A stretch of 64,000 bases of DNA from Ascaris suum. Lineage: Eukaryota > Nematoda > Chromadorea > Rhabditida > Ascarididae. Positions 27,631 through 51,766 of this stretch are shown here, in pieces. Each line of letters opens with the position of its first letter. Within the stretch, counting starts at the first letter, position 1. A program made the translations under genes and the position numbers. A model generated the notes under the pieces. The model worked only from the letters and a program-made list of their open reading frames with translations. It was not told the DNA's origin and ran no database searches. The stretch spans positions 3,548,001 to 3,612,000 of the forward strand of contig CM024189.1 in NCBI GenBank assembly GCA_013433145.1, written 5' to 3'.

Positions 27631-29340
27631 CTCACATTTGCTGGTGATTTGGGCATGTTTATAGCTTCACTGTTGTTTCAGAAGAAATTCTTTCATGAAG
27701 TGCAGTTGCTGTTCTCTGCTCGTAATGCATTGAATAAAGCGAACGCTACTAAAGTATGCGCATTTTCGAAAACTGCTCATTACAATAAGATGATATTTGA
27801 ACATACGTGATTAAAGCTTCATGATAATAGGGCTGACAGGAAGGCTGCGTGAAAAGCAGGAGTTAACTGGAGGAGGGAATCACTGCGCAATAATTTCGGA
27901 GGGGGCGCCTGCTCAAATATTAGTGCTGATTAAAAGGTGTAATTGCGCTGAGCTCAAGAAAACTCAAAATTTGAGTTTCGGGAGGGACGAAAAAAAACAC
28001 GGCATATTTATTGTTTTTTATCTTGCAATGATCTGGAAATGTTTTAACGAAGTGGCGCTGCGCCGTTTCAACCCGCTTCGAAAGGCCGCTTCAACGACCA
28101 ATCACTTCTTTGCTTTCACTTTCGAATTCATTTACATCGCCAGCTTCATATCCTTCTCTCCATTATGCGATTAGTGGACTGCCGAGCGAATCCATCGTTT
28201 CCGTTGTTGCAAATAATGTCAAATGCACGAAACGACTGTTAATTAAGATCGTCGTAGTGAAGAGCAAGAAAAATTAAGCAACGAAGAGATTATTTGCAAA
28301 AAACTTAAGGCGGATATTCACTCGTCACACAGTAACGAACAGAAAAATGAAATAGAGCCATAGTACTATCACTTCGATTCTACATCATTTCTCAATTTGG
28401 GAGCATTCCACTTCGTTACTGCTCCGGAAGCTATGTAGCTTTTCTAGAAGCCCAGTTTCCCATCGTTTTCTGATGACGATAAAATACACAGTATGAGTGA
28501 GTGTTTACTGAACTATCAAATTTTTGAAAAAAAAAGTTCTGGTGAACTGTAACAGAGATGACAGGTATGCAGTTTTCTGTTCCACATACGGCACCGTCAA
28601 ACTTCACAAATTATGTGAAATATGATCGTCGCACTTGAATTGAACCGACCACTTATAGAAATCCTATACGAACAATCGTTTATTTGACGAATAAAGTGAA
28701 GAGAAGTAGAAATTCAGCAAGCTGGAAGTGTACACAAATTCCAACTCGGCGCACGCAAATATTCATAATTCGCCCCGCAGTTGATACATCAGTCCTAGAG
28801 GCAAGCGTTTGATTTATAACGAGTTCTCTCTCAAAATCAGTTTGTCCATTTGAAAATGGCTCATTCTGATCCCCTAAAAAGCTAAACCGCTTTCCTCATT
28901 CTTTGAGAGTTTCTCGTTTGTGTCTTATGCAGAAGTTACGGTTGAATTGTTGATGAATGAATTCCATGAATGCGATATGCACCCTTTCCCTCGTCCAGCC
29001 TCTCTTAGAATGTGATTTGTCGATGAAAAGCACTTTGTGGAAGCGTTGGAGGCATTAGTGGAAAAGCGTGCTAGAGCCATGAGAACCAAGCTCGCATTGG
29101 TTTTGTAGCTCGCAACAAGTTGTTAATTGTGCTATTTCAGACTGAAACTGTTATGGAAACAATAGTCTACTAGCAGTAAGTTTTCTTTTACTAAAAACGA
29201 AAATTTTATGGGAAATTTCGTCGGCTGAGCTTTTCAGAAAATTTGCATCAGTAATTTTCGATGTGTTCGACGAGCTGTGCCCATTGAAGCGATCATGGCT
29301 TATCATGAATTGTTGACATATTCTAAAGGTCTTCGTTTTC

Positions 29341-29377
29341 AGAGTTGCTCCTATTTAAAACCGAGAGGAGCAACTCT
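29341..29377. other. Perfect 11-bp hairpin
   Basis: AGAGTTGCTCC pairs with GGAGCAACTCT across a 15-nt loop. The stem is too short for a microRNA precursor. It lies in gene-free sequence and may be the relic of a small inverted-repeat element. Confidence 0.7.
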
Positions 29378-31766
29378 TGTTGGAATTTTTTTTGCGAACT
29401 TTTGAAAAATTCCATCTTCTCTGGCATAATGAAAATAATGCCTTACTAACTGGAGAATTTAGAACTTAGTCTGGATTGAGGGAGATGGGTAATCAAGAAG
29501 CTGTGCTCAAAATTCCACGAAAATTCGTTTTCATCGAAAAATTTTGACGAAAGTGCAGAAGTGACCCTGTAGACACCTACGAATACTCAGTCGGAATCAT
29601 TGAGTTGTGGCTGTGGTATGCATTAGCACACGAATAATGTCAAATTCTTTGATACGAAGCGTTACTTGACTATTTGCAAGACACCAGTGATAAAATATTC
29701 AACATAAAACAGCCAACGGGGAAGTTTTCGTTGGCACATTAAAGGAACAAATTTCAGAAGTTAGCAATTTTTAAAGTCATTCTATGGAGTTAAATGATTT
29801 CGTCGGATTTGCGATGCAAATATCACCGAATTTTTTATTTTACAAGTACCTAGCACAATTTTTTACTGTATGCGGGAATGTATATTTTCGGTTTTTTTCC
29901 CACGCACGTTGATGGAGAACGTGCAGAAGTATTTGCACTGCTGAACGTCTTTGGAATTTTCAGCCCGGTTTTTGCACCACCTGACTCGTTGCGAGCTTTT
30001 GAAGATCTTATGCCCTCGATAATTGCGGGAACCGATTTCATTTTTCCACAAAAGGAGACTTTTTATCATTTCACCGGAAATTTCTAGACTAAGAAACTTT
30101 GTTTTTTGGACAAGAAATAAATTCGGTTTTCTTTTCCACCCCTGTCAGAGCCAATTTTTGACAAAATCTATCCATCTCAACAGGATATCGTTTAGTGAAA
30201 TTTCGCAGAAGTTCTCTTGTTAATTCTGGATAAGCCAGTGCTCAGCTGAAATTCTTCATCAGATTATTACGTTCTGCACGATGTGACCATATTTTGATTC
30301 TCGTAACCAGAAGCGTTTGAAATATAAAGCACTCTTATGTGTGTAATATTTAGTGCTTTCAGTTGTATAGTTAACAAATCAGGTGAGGAGGGAGAGGAGG
30401 GGTGAAGGGTACACACAGCCGACACGCGGCAACAAAATCAACACCATATCAGTAGCATGCCTAACGTTTCAACATAAGTCCGCAGAATGTGCGCCCGTGA
30501 AATAGCCGTAAAGCATATTCCGTGATGTGCACTCCGTCAAGAATTCACTGAAGGGTTTTCGACGACAAGACTTCGTGAATGAATTGCTCGAAATGAAATA
30601 ATTATTTGGACTTTCTGCAGACTGTCACACTGTGTACTTTCGGTCTTTTTCCATTATGGAAGGCGTCACGAGACTTCATAAAGACAGATTTGCTAGTGCA
30701 AGTTATGCAGAGCCCTTTGTGCACTGACCTGTTAGCTGCTTAATTTATGAAGTAGCAGCTGAAATTTGGTGATTATAGAGTCGCCGATGAAAATTTCAGG
30801 TGTTTCTATTGAAGATTGAATTTTGTTGCATCTGTTCGCGCATTCCCGTTTAATTTCAGTGCTTTCAAATATTTGCCATTTGGGGAGATTTTAGAAGAAT
30901 TTTAAAGCAGATTTATGTTGCAATGTGATATGCTCACTGCAATCACATTGCACCCGCAGAAGCTACTTATTATTCAAAATGAAGCCGTAGTGAACATTTA
31001 CAACAAATGCAGCTTTTTGTGATATTCGTTTCACGTTGATGTTCACGCCAGCGTTTAACTAATCCTTCTGACTAGGCAACTAGTTGACGTAGTTTATACG
31101 GGGCAAAACAAGGCATGTTAAAAATTGATATTATTAGATAATAGCTTTTCAGAAAATTCTGCAGCTGCAAGCTGATTGGACTTTCCTGGAATAGCTGCTG
31201 GTTTCTATTGGTGCTCTGAGAGAATGTCGAACACTCAACAATAATTACTGCATTTTTAGAGTCGTGCTCATTGGGAACGATGGGATCATTCGCGGCATTT
31301 GATGAGAACATCATGTATCGTAATGACAGTCCTTCCTTTGCTGTATTTTGATAATATTGTATTCCTTCGTGACCTCGAAGGAAGAATCTTTGAATGTGCA
31401 AAGAGCGATTTAAAAAAATTGTTGTCTGAGAAATCCGGAAATGGAAAACAACCCAAGCAAACAATTAGAACTCCATCAGTATAATGATCTAAAGAAATTA
31501 ATCAAATAAAAATGGTGGAGAGGAATTCACATCGTGTTCTAATAGGTGGGTTTCAAGTATGAATGAGATGCCCGAAAATGAGAGATGAGACTCCAGAGTA
31601 GCAAGCGATCTAAACAAACTGCCAGATCAAGTAAACTATTGCGAAAGTGTGAAAGAAATTTGTTGGCATAAGCAGATGATTTGAGTGCGTTTTAGGAACG
31701 TTCCACGAAGCTACATCGCGAATCGATAGACCATTTAGGGCGAGACCCGCACAATTCTTTGAGTCC

Positions 31767-31809
31767 GAGTAATGCTCGTCATTGTTGAGTGCTGAGTAAT
31801 GCTCGTCAT
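31767..31809. repeat. Duplicated 16-mer, period 27
   Basis: GAGTAATGCTCGTCAT occurs at 31767-31782 and 31794-31809. The 27-nt period keeps frame, and on the minus strand it gives a repeated DEHYS motif in a 102-codon open frame of unknown status. Confidence 0.8.
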
Positions 31810-34800
31810 CGGATTTTGTCGCGTCAAGTTGCGAAGAGCTTTTTTTTTGCGATGGCCAAGTTTCTCTCAGTCTCCGATTCACACAGGAAGCCGCATGCTC
31901 TCCGTACATCTGAAACAACTTTGTATCTTATGTTCGAGCTCAACATTGAGCAGCGCCATTGAATGGCGACTTTTGCCGATGAGCCTTCATAACAACTCTC
32001 TTCGCCTCACTTCACTTTAACTTCCAAGTTGCGCTCACTGCACTTTGCCTATTCAACAGAGACTGCCTCCTCTTAAGATTACCACTGAATCGAGGAGACT
32101 GCTTAAACCTTTTGAGTACCTGCCTTCTCTAACTGTAAGAACAAACTCTTAATAAGAAATACTTTATGAAAGAAAATTTAATATATTGGCAGATTTAATA
32201 TACATAAATGCTCTTTCTTACTGAGAAACATGTCATTGCATAGTTTATCCTTTCACTATATTTATGTATTAGCGAGACACGATTCTACCTTCAATAGCGA
32301 TATGCAAATGCCTCAACTGCCATATGCTGTCTAAATTTTCTGCATTTGTCTTCATCTCTACTTTTCGTCGCTAAACTAAAGCGATTTGGTTCCAAAAATA
32401 AACTTGTCCTGCCCACCCATTCGTTTGAAAGGGTCCTGATTTTGTGTGCGCAGTAAAATAAATTCGTGAAGACATTTTTTGAGAAGAAATTTTGCATAAA
32501 AATTCCCATTATATATTAGTTTGACTTCGGTGAATCTCACAACTTCGCTCAGCAACATTAAATGAAACTACTCCTCGTTTATGAGGTGCTGAATTTCTGC
32601 GCGGCATAGCGAGTCTGTTTTGCGCGTTTTCTTCATTTCGTCCAGTCTTTCCAATTTCAGGAAGAGAATGGTGTGCTATTATGGCTGAAAATGCGTCTTA
32701 GCTTCCAGAATCAAAAAACGGGGTGTCATTTACCACTGGAAGCAGCCGTTAAACAATGGCTCATCTTCCACTGTATATGCGAGAGTTCCTCTTAAATGAC
32801 GGTTGCTGTTCTGTTCAATGAATGTTGTGAATTTACAATTGGTGCTGCCTTCATGCGAATTCATATCCATACAGCTGTCAGTTATACGTCATGGCTGCTG
32901 CTGTATTCGTTCTCAATAGGGAAAATCACATCTCGGAAAAAGGTTTGACAGCTAGGAATTTCAGCACATTGTGAATGGCATGCTGACAGCTTCATTCGTC
33001 AAATTCTTTCTTGTCGTTCATCTGTCATGATTAACACATTTTGCACTTTTCCATAAGTGACCAGTATCTGAAGTTTATGAGAGAGTTACATGGTTTGAAA
33101 AAGTTCGTGGCAGCGAATAAATCAAAGCATATTTAAAAGGAAATTGCAGTGTACTTATTTAAATCTAAAATTTTCAGTGCATTTGCTGTTACATGCTATT
33201 TAACCAAAAGTAGGCGATAACACTTATTAAGCGAAAGACATGCAATTATGTTAACTAGTATGAAATAAAAAAATCGCCACTCACAGCTACGGCAGTCTTT
33301 TTTTTCAACAGGTGAACGGCTTTGTAATTTGCAAGTAATGGTTCACAGAAATTGCTGCTCGGCGAATTCGAAATTCGTGAGCTGCTGTCTGAAAGCTGAA
33401 ATTTCTCAAGAATGATAATGTTGGAATTTTTGAAACTCTGCATGAAAAAATCATCAGAAACTTGCACGGAAAGTCTGAATAAAATTTTAGCGGCTCGCCT
33501 TTAAGAGAAGTACTTCATCTTATGGCGGGAATCGTTCATGAAAATAGTGTTTCATAAACGCGGTCCTTGGACCGTGTCGGAAAATGAGGTCTCGTCATGA
33601 CTTCATGGGAAATCCGATTTGATGCACTAATTATATCTTATTTATGAGCGATTTTCCAGTTCATCTACAGGCACAAAACCTTCGGTGTGAAAAGAAGAAG
33701 GAAATCTTGGCTCTTCGATGTTTTGCTTAATTTCTTTCCCAGTGCATTAACTTTCTCATTTAAAGCTATCGCTGAATAGCTCCGTCTTATAATTTTTCAA
33801 GTGCAGTTTGAGCGAAACAGGTGCCACTTACAGCTGTTTAATTGCTTTTTTTAGAGCACACGAAGAGTACTCAAACAGCGCATGTTTTATCGAATAGAAG
33901 CGCATTTCCCACTTTCCCACCATTATCATGCTATGTTCTCCGTGTGCCTCAACGTTTTTCATTTTGAGTCGTTCATGAATTAAATACTCGTTAAGTGAAC
34001 TGCAATTATGAATTATACAGATTGTATTTTGAGTTCGATTTGCTAGTGAAAGAGAAAAATCTCTGATGAATTTCTTGGTCGATGAAATGCTGAAAGCGTC
34101 TCGTCATGATGGTATGGAGGAATGGTTTTTATCTCACTGCACGGCAACTAATTTTTACTGCAAACCTTCGCTTTCATATTCGTGAATTCTATCGATTAAA
34201 TTTTCAAATTCATTGGTGAATGTGTAAACTTTTCTTACTGGAAATTCAACTTGCCTCAACTAGCTTCGTTGTCAGAATTCAGCGCTGAATTTGTTCATTA
34301 TTTCTTTTCCCTATCACTATGAAAGCAAACATGCAGCCGGTTGCCATCATAATTCATTGAGAAACTGACCGCATAAATTGTGCGCAGTTGGGAGAACCGA
34401 AATCGTTCATAAATTTTCCGGTTTAATCGGAGAATTTTCCAAATTGATTCTTCCCTGAACAGAATGACGCATGCAATGACCTAGCGACAGACGCTTAGCG
34501 CGTGCCATTGAGAAAGTTGTTTGCAGGGAACCTCATCGAAATCGAATGTGAATGAAACACAGTGTACTATCCGAAGAAGTGGTTGTATTGTACCAAAGCT
34601 TCTTATTCGAAACGGACTAGGTAAACATCCACAAAGGTTTATTCTTGTTACTGCTGAATAAAGTGAGCATGACAAGAACAGCGAAGATCCGAGTAGGCTC
34701 CTGTTAAGTGAATGTCGTTCCAAGACAAAGGTTATTAATATTAGTAGGAGGCTCAGCAACATTAAAATATACATAGAATATCGCACGCTCTCCGGTCAGT

Positions 34801-36251
34801 GCCATGCATATGAAGTGACGTAAGGGTTAAGCAACGTAATATTTCACGTGCAGTTTGTTGCCTAAAAAGACTTCACCTTGCGTTAAAACTTATGTACTTC
34901 AAAATATGCAAAATTGTTGCGTACGTACACTGGCGGAGCAAGGCTCATTCAATCAAGATTTGGGTTTCAAGTGAAACCCCCTGCAGAACGTAAGTACTCA
35001 TTCGAAACAGCCTGTACACCTATTTAAACTGTGCCACTTAACGTGGAATTAATTTGCTTAGTCCCATTTAGCTAAGAGTCATTAAGGTCGAATGATTATT
35101 CCACTTTTGAAGTTCTAGACATCCTTGCCTAAATTTACGTCTCCCGATAAACGTGAATAAGACGTCATTAGCAGGCCGCCTGCTGGTAAAACTTTGATTA
35201 CTAGAAACGCCCAATGGGCAAAACATCAACTTGATATTTCTTCCAAAAGCAAAAGAGGATCAGAATTTGTGGAGAATTTCGCATCGCGCTGATAAATGTT
35301 TAGAAGACAATCGCACTTTGGAAATCCATATACTTATGACACACTTAAGTATTCGAAACTCAAGCAGTAGTGGACAGCCAGCATCTTGTCTGGTTGGGGT
35401 TTTGCGCAGCCGGTGTTCTTTCCACTCGACATTATAAGCAGTTAATACTTCGTCCATTTAGCATTTTGGACGTTTCATGAAGCCAACAGTATCAGCAGCC
35501 AGCATTATATCCAGTCGGCCTCATAGTCAGTAGGTGTGTTCTCTAAAGGCATTTGCATCAACAGTGGATGACATTTCTCCTTGCTCTCGAAGAGGCGAAA
35601 TTTCCCAGTAAAAAGTTGACGTATATGAACGAAAAATTTGGCAAGCTTCTGCAAATCTCGCGTTTCGCTAGCCACGCTGCGCAGTGAAAGAAATAAAGAG
35701 GGAAGCTTAAAAAAACGACCGACAGTAGATAGGAGAATAAGCTCTAATGCGGAGGAATAGAAGTAGTCGACAAAAGTTAGTGAAGAAGCCCAAGAATCGA
35801 TATGAAAGAACGACTTCAAAAATGTCACACCTCGTTGCTAGATGCCATACTGTTAGATATCAGCGGAGATGGAATTTTTCACATCCAAACAATAGGAAAG
35901 AAAGCTTCTTTTACGAGGGTTGAGAAATTGCGCGACATTTGGAAACAGCCCAGATCATCTTATCTCTACAAAGAAACCGATTCACAATAAGTGCTGACGC
36001 ACTTATGCAACAATGGTTCTGCAAGGGTCCTACTTAACGTTGATCTCGTCAGCAGCAATATTAACACGTAAAGATGCATAAGTTATGTAACAAGGGATCT
36101 ACAGAACGTATATCTTTAATCGAACGTCCAGAAAGGAAGCATGGTAATAAGTGGCCTATGTCGATTTCTGGAATGTAACAGTTGGTCATTCGACACTAAT
36201 ACGGTGAGGCAACTTTAGGTGGATATGTGGTTAAGGCACAAGATATTTACG

Positions 36252-38210
36252 TTAGTGTAGGACAGAGTCCATGATCGAAGAGAGGGTCATAGCCGGAAAC
36301 CCTGCAATTGTAATTCCTCGATTTCTCCAGTCAACTTCTTCGTCGTGGTCCCCTCCCTGGCAGACACTTCCTTCACATTCCGCCTCTCTTTTTCGGAAAT
36401 ACTCTTCTAGCATCATACTAAACTGCACGGTTTTTTCGTCCTTTCGAGAATGAAGTAACAACGCTTCTCACGGGAATAGAAAGTCAACATAGCCCAATTT
36501 GTCGAAATTAAGATGAAGCATCGACGATGCAGGCTCCGCTTTGAGAAAATCCCACCAGAAGCCAAAGAATTGAAAGTGGAGAAAATGTGAGTTGCTAATA
36601 ATTAGGCTGTTTGTCACAGTTAGGCTTTTCTGAATGTTAATGAAGGATGTGTTGCAATCCTCTTTGACAACAAATAATGCAGGTGCCATCAGATAAGACT
36701 ACAACCATAGATAACACGAAAAGATGAGCAAAGGCAAACAATAAGGGAGAAGTTTCCTGCGAATCCTGCAATAGGAGATCTTTGATGTCTTACGTTGTCT
36801 CATTATATTCGAACATTTCATCGCTCTTCGTAGAATCACAACTTCACTGAACATCAGTGTTCATTATTTGTGATGAGGTTTGTAATCTGCCTTCCTACAA
36901 GGGAACATATGGTTCCGCCGTTTTCAGAAGGACGAAGGGGATTGGCATTCCCTCGTCTCAGGAGTGAGCTCCAATCCTATTCCTGAGTTCAAACTAATCC
37001 TAGGGTTTATGTGCTACTTCCTTTGCCCTTTCTGACCCTTTTCTGCGCATCCAAATGCTGAAATATGAAGAATCTGAGGATGAAATTTTTGCTGCCAAAC
37101 AAAGACTAAAACGCAGACTGATGTTTACTGAATATTTCCAATAAACAAAACATGACAGTGGCACTTTATTTCTTTGAATAGTGTTTGAGTATTTCCGGCT
37201 CCAACACAATACATCGCTGTCCCAGGATAAAATCCTGGGTGGTTCTGAATTTGGGGATTTTTACCTGAGCTGTTCTCCTGAGTCGTCAACAAAAGGAGGC
37301 GAGCTTCAGGCGTTCAATGGGTCTGGGCACTTTCAGAGTTCCGATAGAGACTTCATGATCATCCTGTTGTGGCCCGAGAGCTGACATCTCTGTCTACTTC
37401 AGTGATATCGATGCACAATAAACTCGCCACGGGCAATATGCCAGTGCCCCTGGTGTTCTTTGCTACATTCGTGCACTTTCTATGACCCATGCAAACATTC
37501 CCCTGAGCAGCCATACAAATCTCTCATCTCATCTTCTTACGTCACGAAGATCTACGGAGCCCAGGCTTCCACCATATGTGACAAACTTTCTCCCTTTCAA
37601 ATCGACTCTTATCGTTATTGAGTTGGCATCAAGTATTCCTTTGTCATCTAAATTCTAAAAATCAATTCCAAGTTGCAACTGAGGTGACCTGAGGTGACCT
37701 CCTGATGTGGGGAAGAGTCTTTGATCTAGCGTTTTGGGAATGGAAGAAACGCAGTCTTTAATCCCTTCGCTTATTAAGTTAGCAAGTGGCCGCTGATGAC
37801 AACGAAAAAACATTTCAAAATGATGGTCAATGATAAGTGACATTTTCCATAGGAAGATTATTGCTGTGCGCGTATTCGGGCACTAATGCCTTTATGTCCG
37901 CATGACGAAAAGAGCGATGAGAGGAAGATTTATCATTTATGAGCACTTTTAGCTTCTGTCTTCCGGTACTGTTTGCAAACAGCAACATGGCGTCAGGTTT
38001 GAAATGTTTGAATCACTCACGTCGTGTAACTCTACTAGCTGCTCTATATCTCGCATCATCATGCGATAGGGATCTCTATCAGTTAAGTTGTACAACAATG
38101 TAGACAGCAAACATTTCTCCTGAGATTAACACCTGAGAAATGCCGCAGTGCAATATAATCTGCTTTGCAATCCACTGTTCGGTTTGAGATGTGAGTTGTG
38201 AGAAGTCCAT
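36252..38210 (-). CDS. Unrecognised compact multi-exon gene, ~277 aa
   Basis: Phase-compatible minus-strand exons: 38119-38021, 37792-37699, 37647-37541, 37363-37291, 37127-37037, 36846-36794, 36538-36489 and 36440-36252 (stop). They give 251 codons plus stop. Strong signals are the donors GTGAGT at 38020, GTAAGA at 37540 and GTAAGA at 36793, and the acceptors TTAATCTCAG and GATGTTCAG. Introns of 48-51 nt are included. A likely first segment, 38210-38133, starts with ATG (MDFSQLTSQTEQWIAKQ) but sits only 13 nt before the next exon. The product has no clear membrane span. It contains RDIEQLVELHD, ISEGIKDCVSSIPKTLDQ, TIRVDLKGRKFVTYGG, a basic stretch (WMRRKGEVVILRRAMK) and an acidic Cys-containing tail (EECEG-like, then GGDHDEEVDW). 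I do not recognise the family. It is transcribed away from the receptor gene at 39.6 kb, so the 1.4 kb between them may hold both promoters. Confidence 0.52.
37681..37700. repeat. 10-bp tandem duplication
   Basis: GAGGTGACCT occurs twice in direct tandem at 37681-37690 and 37691-37700. The copy boundary overlaps the predicted donor of the exon ending at 37699, so the duplication provides two competing donor sites. Confidence 0.85.
38021..38210 (-). other. 13-nt GT...AG gap between two exon-like segments
   Basis: Segment 38210-38133 ends in CAG followed by GTGTTAATCTCAG (38132-38120), and the next exon starts at 38119. Both segments are open and would be in phase if those 13 bases were removed. 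The hexamer TCTCAG occurs on both sides. An intron of 13 nt is below anything known in animals, so either the true start is elsewhere, the two segments are alternatives, or a 13-bp insertion has shifted the frame. Confidence 0.45.
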
Positions 38211-39567
<1,357 letters not shown>

Positions 39568-39592
39568 AGTACCGAGAGATCGGAGGCAGCGA

Positions 39593-50361
<10,769 letters not shown>

Positions 50362-50529
50362 TCAGCTCGACACCTAACTCCAGTTCTCTCGCTTTCAACA
50401 ACCTAATACCTGCTCATTCTGTAAAGCACGTGACGCTACCATATACCTTTCATGAAATTGTTGTTCCTATGTGTTTAACTTGTCACTTGCGAAAGTGCAT
50501 AAAAATTAAGACCTGAAGCCTTCTTTCTG

Positions 50530-50539
50530 CACCGTTTAG
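50530..50539 (+). promoter_or_regulatory. Putative SL2-type acceptor, intercistronic
   Basis: TTTCTGCACCGTTTAG ends at 50539, 178 nt after the receptor stop and 4 nt before an ATG. An A-rich ATAAAA near 50501 could act as a weak polyadenylation signal. The spacing resembles nematode operon intercistronic regions, where the downstream gene receives an SL2-type leader. Confidence 0.4.
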
Positions 50540-50543
50540 CCAC

Positions 50544-51716
50544 ATGATTCGGAACCATAAGCCATCTGCTTTCCACTACGCCATTATGCGTCCACACAGC
50601 CGAGAGATGCAAGCGAATGTGCGGTATGATGGCCTTAATTCATTCTTGGGCAGAAAGCACGTGAGTGGAGGTGAGAAATCTCTCAACATCCGTTCACTAC
50701 TTAAAATTTAGTGATGTTTCTGATACATTAATTAAGTGACATCCTAATATCCGGTTTCTGATGACTTTAATTTGCCTTTCCACAACTTCTTATTTGCCTG
50801 GCTCAATTCTTTCCTTGAGTGCTTCGTCGTTTTTGCCGTATTCGTTTTCATTAGTAGCAGCAGTAGCAGTAGTATGAGCAGCAATACTAGTATTAGCAGT
50901 GGTGGTAGTAACAATGGTAGAAGTAACAGTAACAGTACTGGTAGCAGCAATTGCAATGGCATTGGTAGTGGCGATCTCGTTTTGGTCGCAACAAATAACT
51001 AATGGAGAAACTTCTGCATAAAACTTACTGTCTTCAAATATTGTACCTGCGTATTTCGCCGTTGGTGGCTATGACCTCACGACTACGACAACACAGAACG
51101 GATTCGTCACGACGGTCACCTACTGTTCCAGTTCGAGACTTCAATAAGGGATTTGTCGCGGCTTCGGCCTTCGAGCGGGGTAGGGCCAACCTCTAGTGCA
51201 TGCTAGCGGGAGATTTGAAATTGCCGCTCACCAGCCCGGTTCCGAATTTCCGCCACGACAATTTCTTAGTTAGTGCTGTGGAAATGAACAGAAATTTTCG
51301 CACGTGAGCGATCGCTTATTCAGCTGTTGCGTTGTGCGCCCTCCTATGATGGCGAAAAGGTAAACTTTTATTAAAGGTAGTTTGGAATCCACCCAATTCG
51401 TCGTTCAGTTTATTGCCAAGACAAATGGAGGCAAGAGAACGCGTTCGAGCTTGGCATAGGTTTGCAAATCTTCCCTTCTTCACTTCGTCATCCTTAAATA
51501 AGGGTTAGAGTGGGGCGATACCGCCAAAATTTCCAGTGAGTGACGTAAAATCAGATGTTCAGATGTAGTGGAAAGGATTAAAAACATTATAAGCGGCACT
51601 ATAAGGAATTGAAAAATATGGTGCTTGCATTACACTGCCGAACTTGCACTCCCAGAAGCCCTCTGCTGCATCGTGCCACTTTCGGATTCTGGACTTCCAC
51701 CATACGCTATCGATAA
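50544..51716 (+). CDS. Small unrecognised gene, ~111 aa
   Basis: Plus-strand exons 50544-50660, 51197-51303, 51409-51459 and 51656-51716 are phase-compatible and give 111 codons plus stop. Donors are GTGAGT at 50661, GTGAGC at 51304 and GTTTGC at 51460; acceptors are CTCTAG, GTTCAG and CCCAG. The start follows a splice acceptor by 4 nt. The product is basic, with RPHSREMQANVRYDGLNSF near the N-terminus, LPLTSPVPNFRHDNF in the middle, and LPRQMEARERVRAW near the end. No signal peptide or membrane span is visible, and I do not recognise the family. The last exon is the weakest; all three frames at 51656 are open for a while. The position just behind the receptor suggests co-transcription, and the gene converges on the minus-strand gene ending at 51767. 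Confidence 0.4.
50853..50972 (+). repeat. Degenerate AGY trinucleotide repeat
   Basis: An imperfect array of AGT, AGC and AAC/GGT triplets over about 120 nt that would read as Ser/Asn/Gly-rich. In the model above it falls in intron 1 of the small plus-strand gene, so it is probably untranslated. Confidence 0.85.
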
Positions 51717-51766
51717 GAAACTTAGTGGCCCACGAAGCAATTTGTAACCATGAAGTAGTCAGCAAA

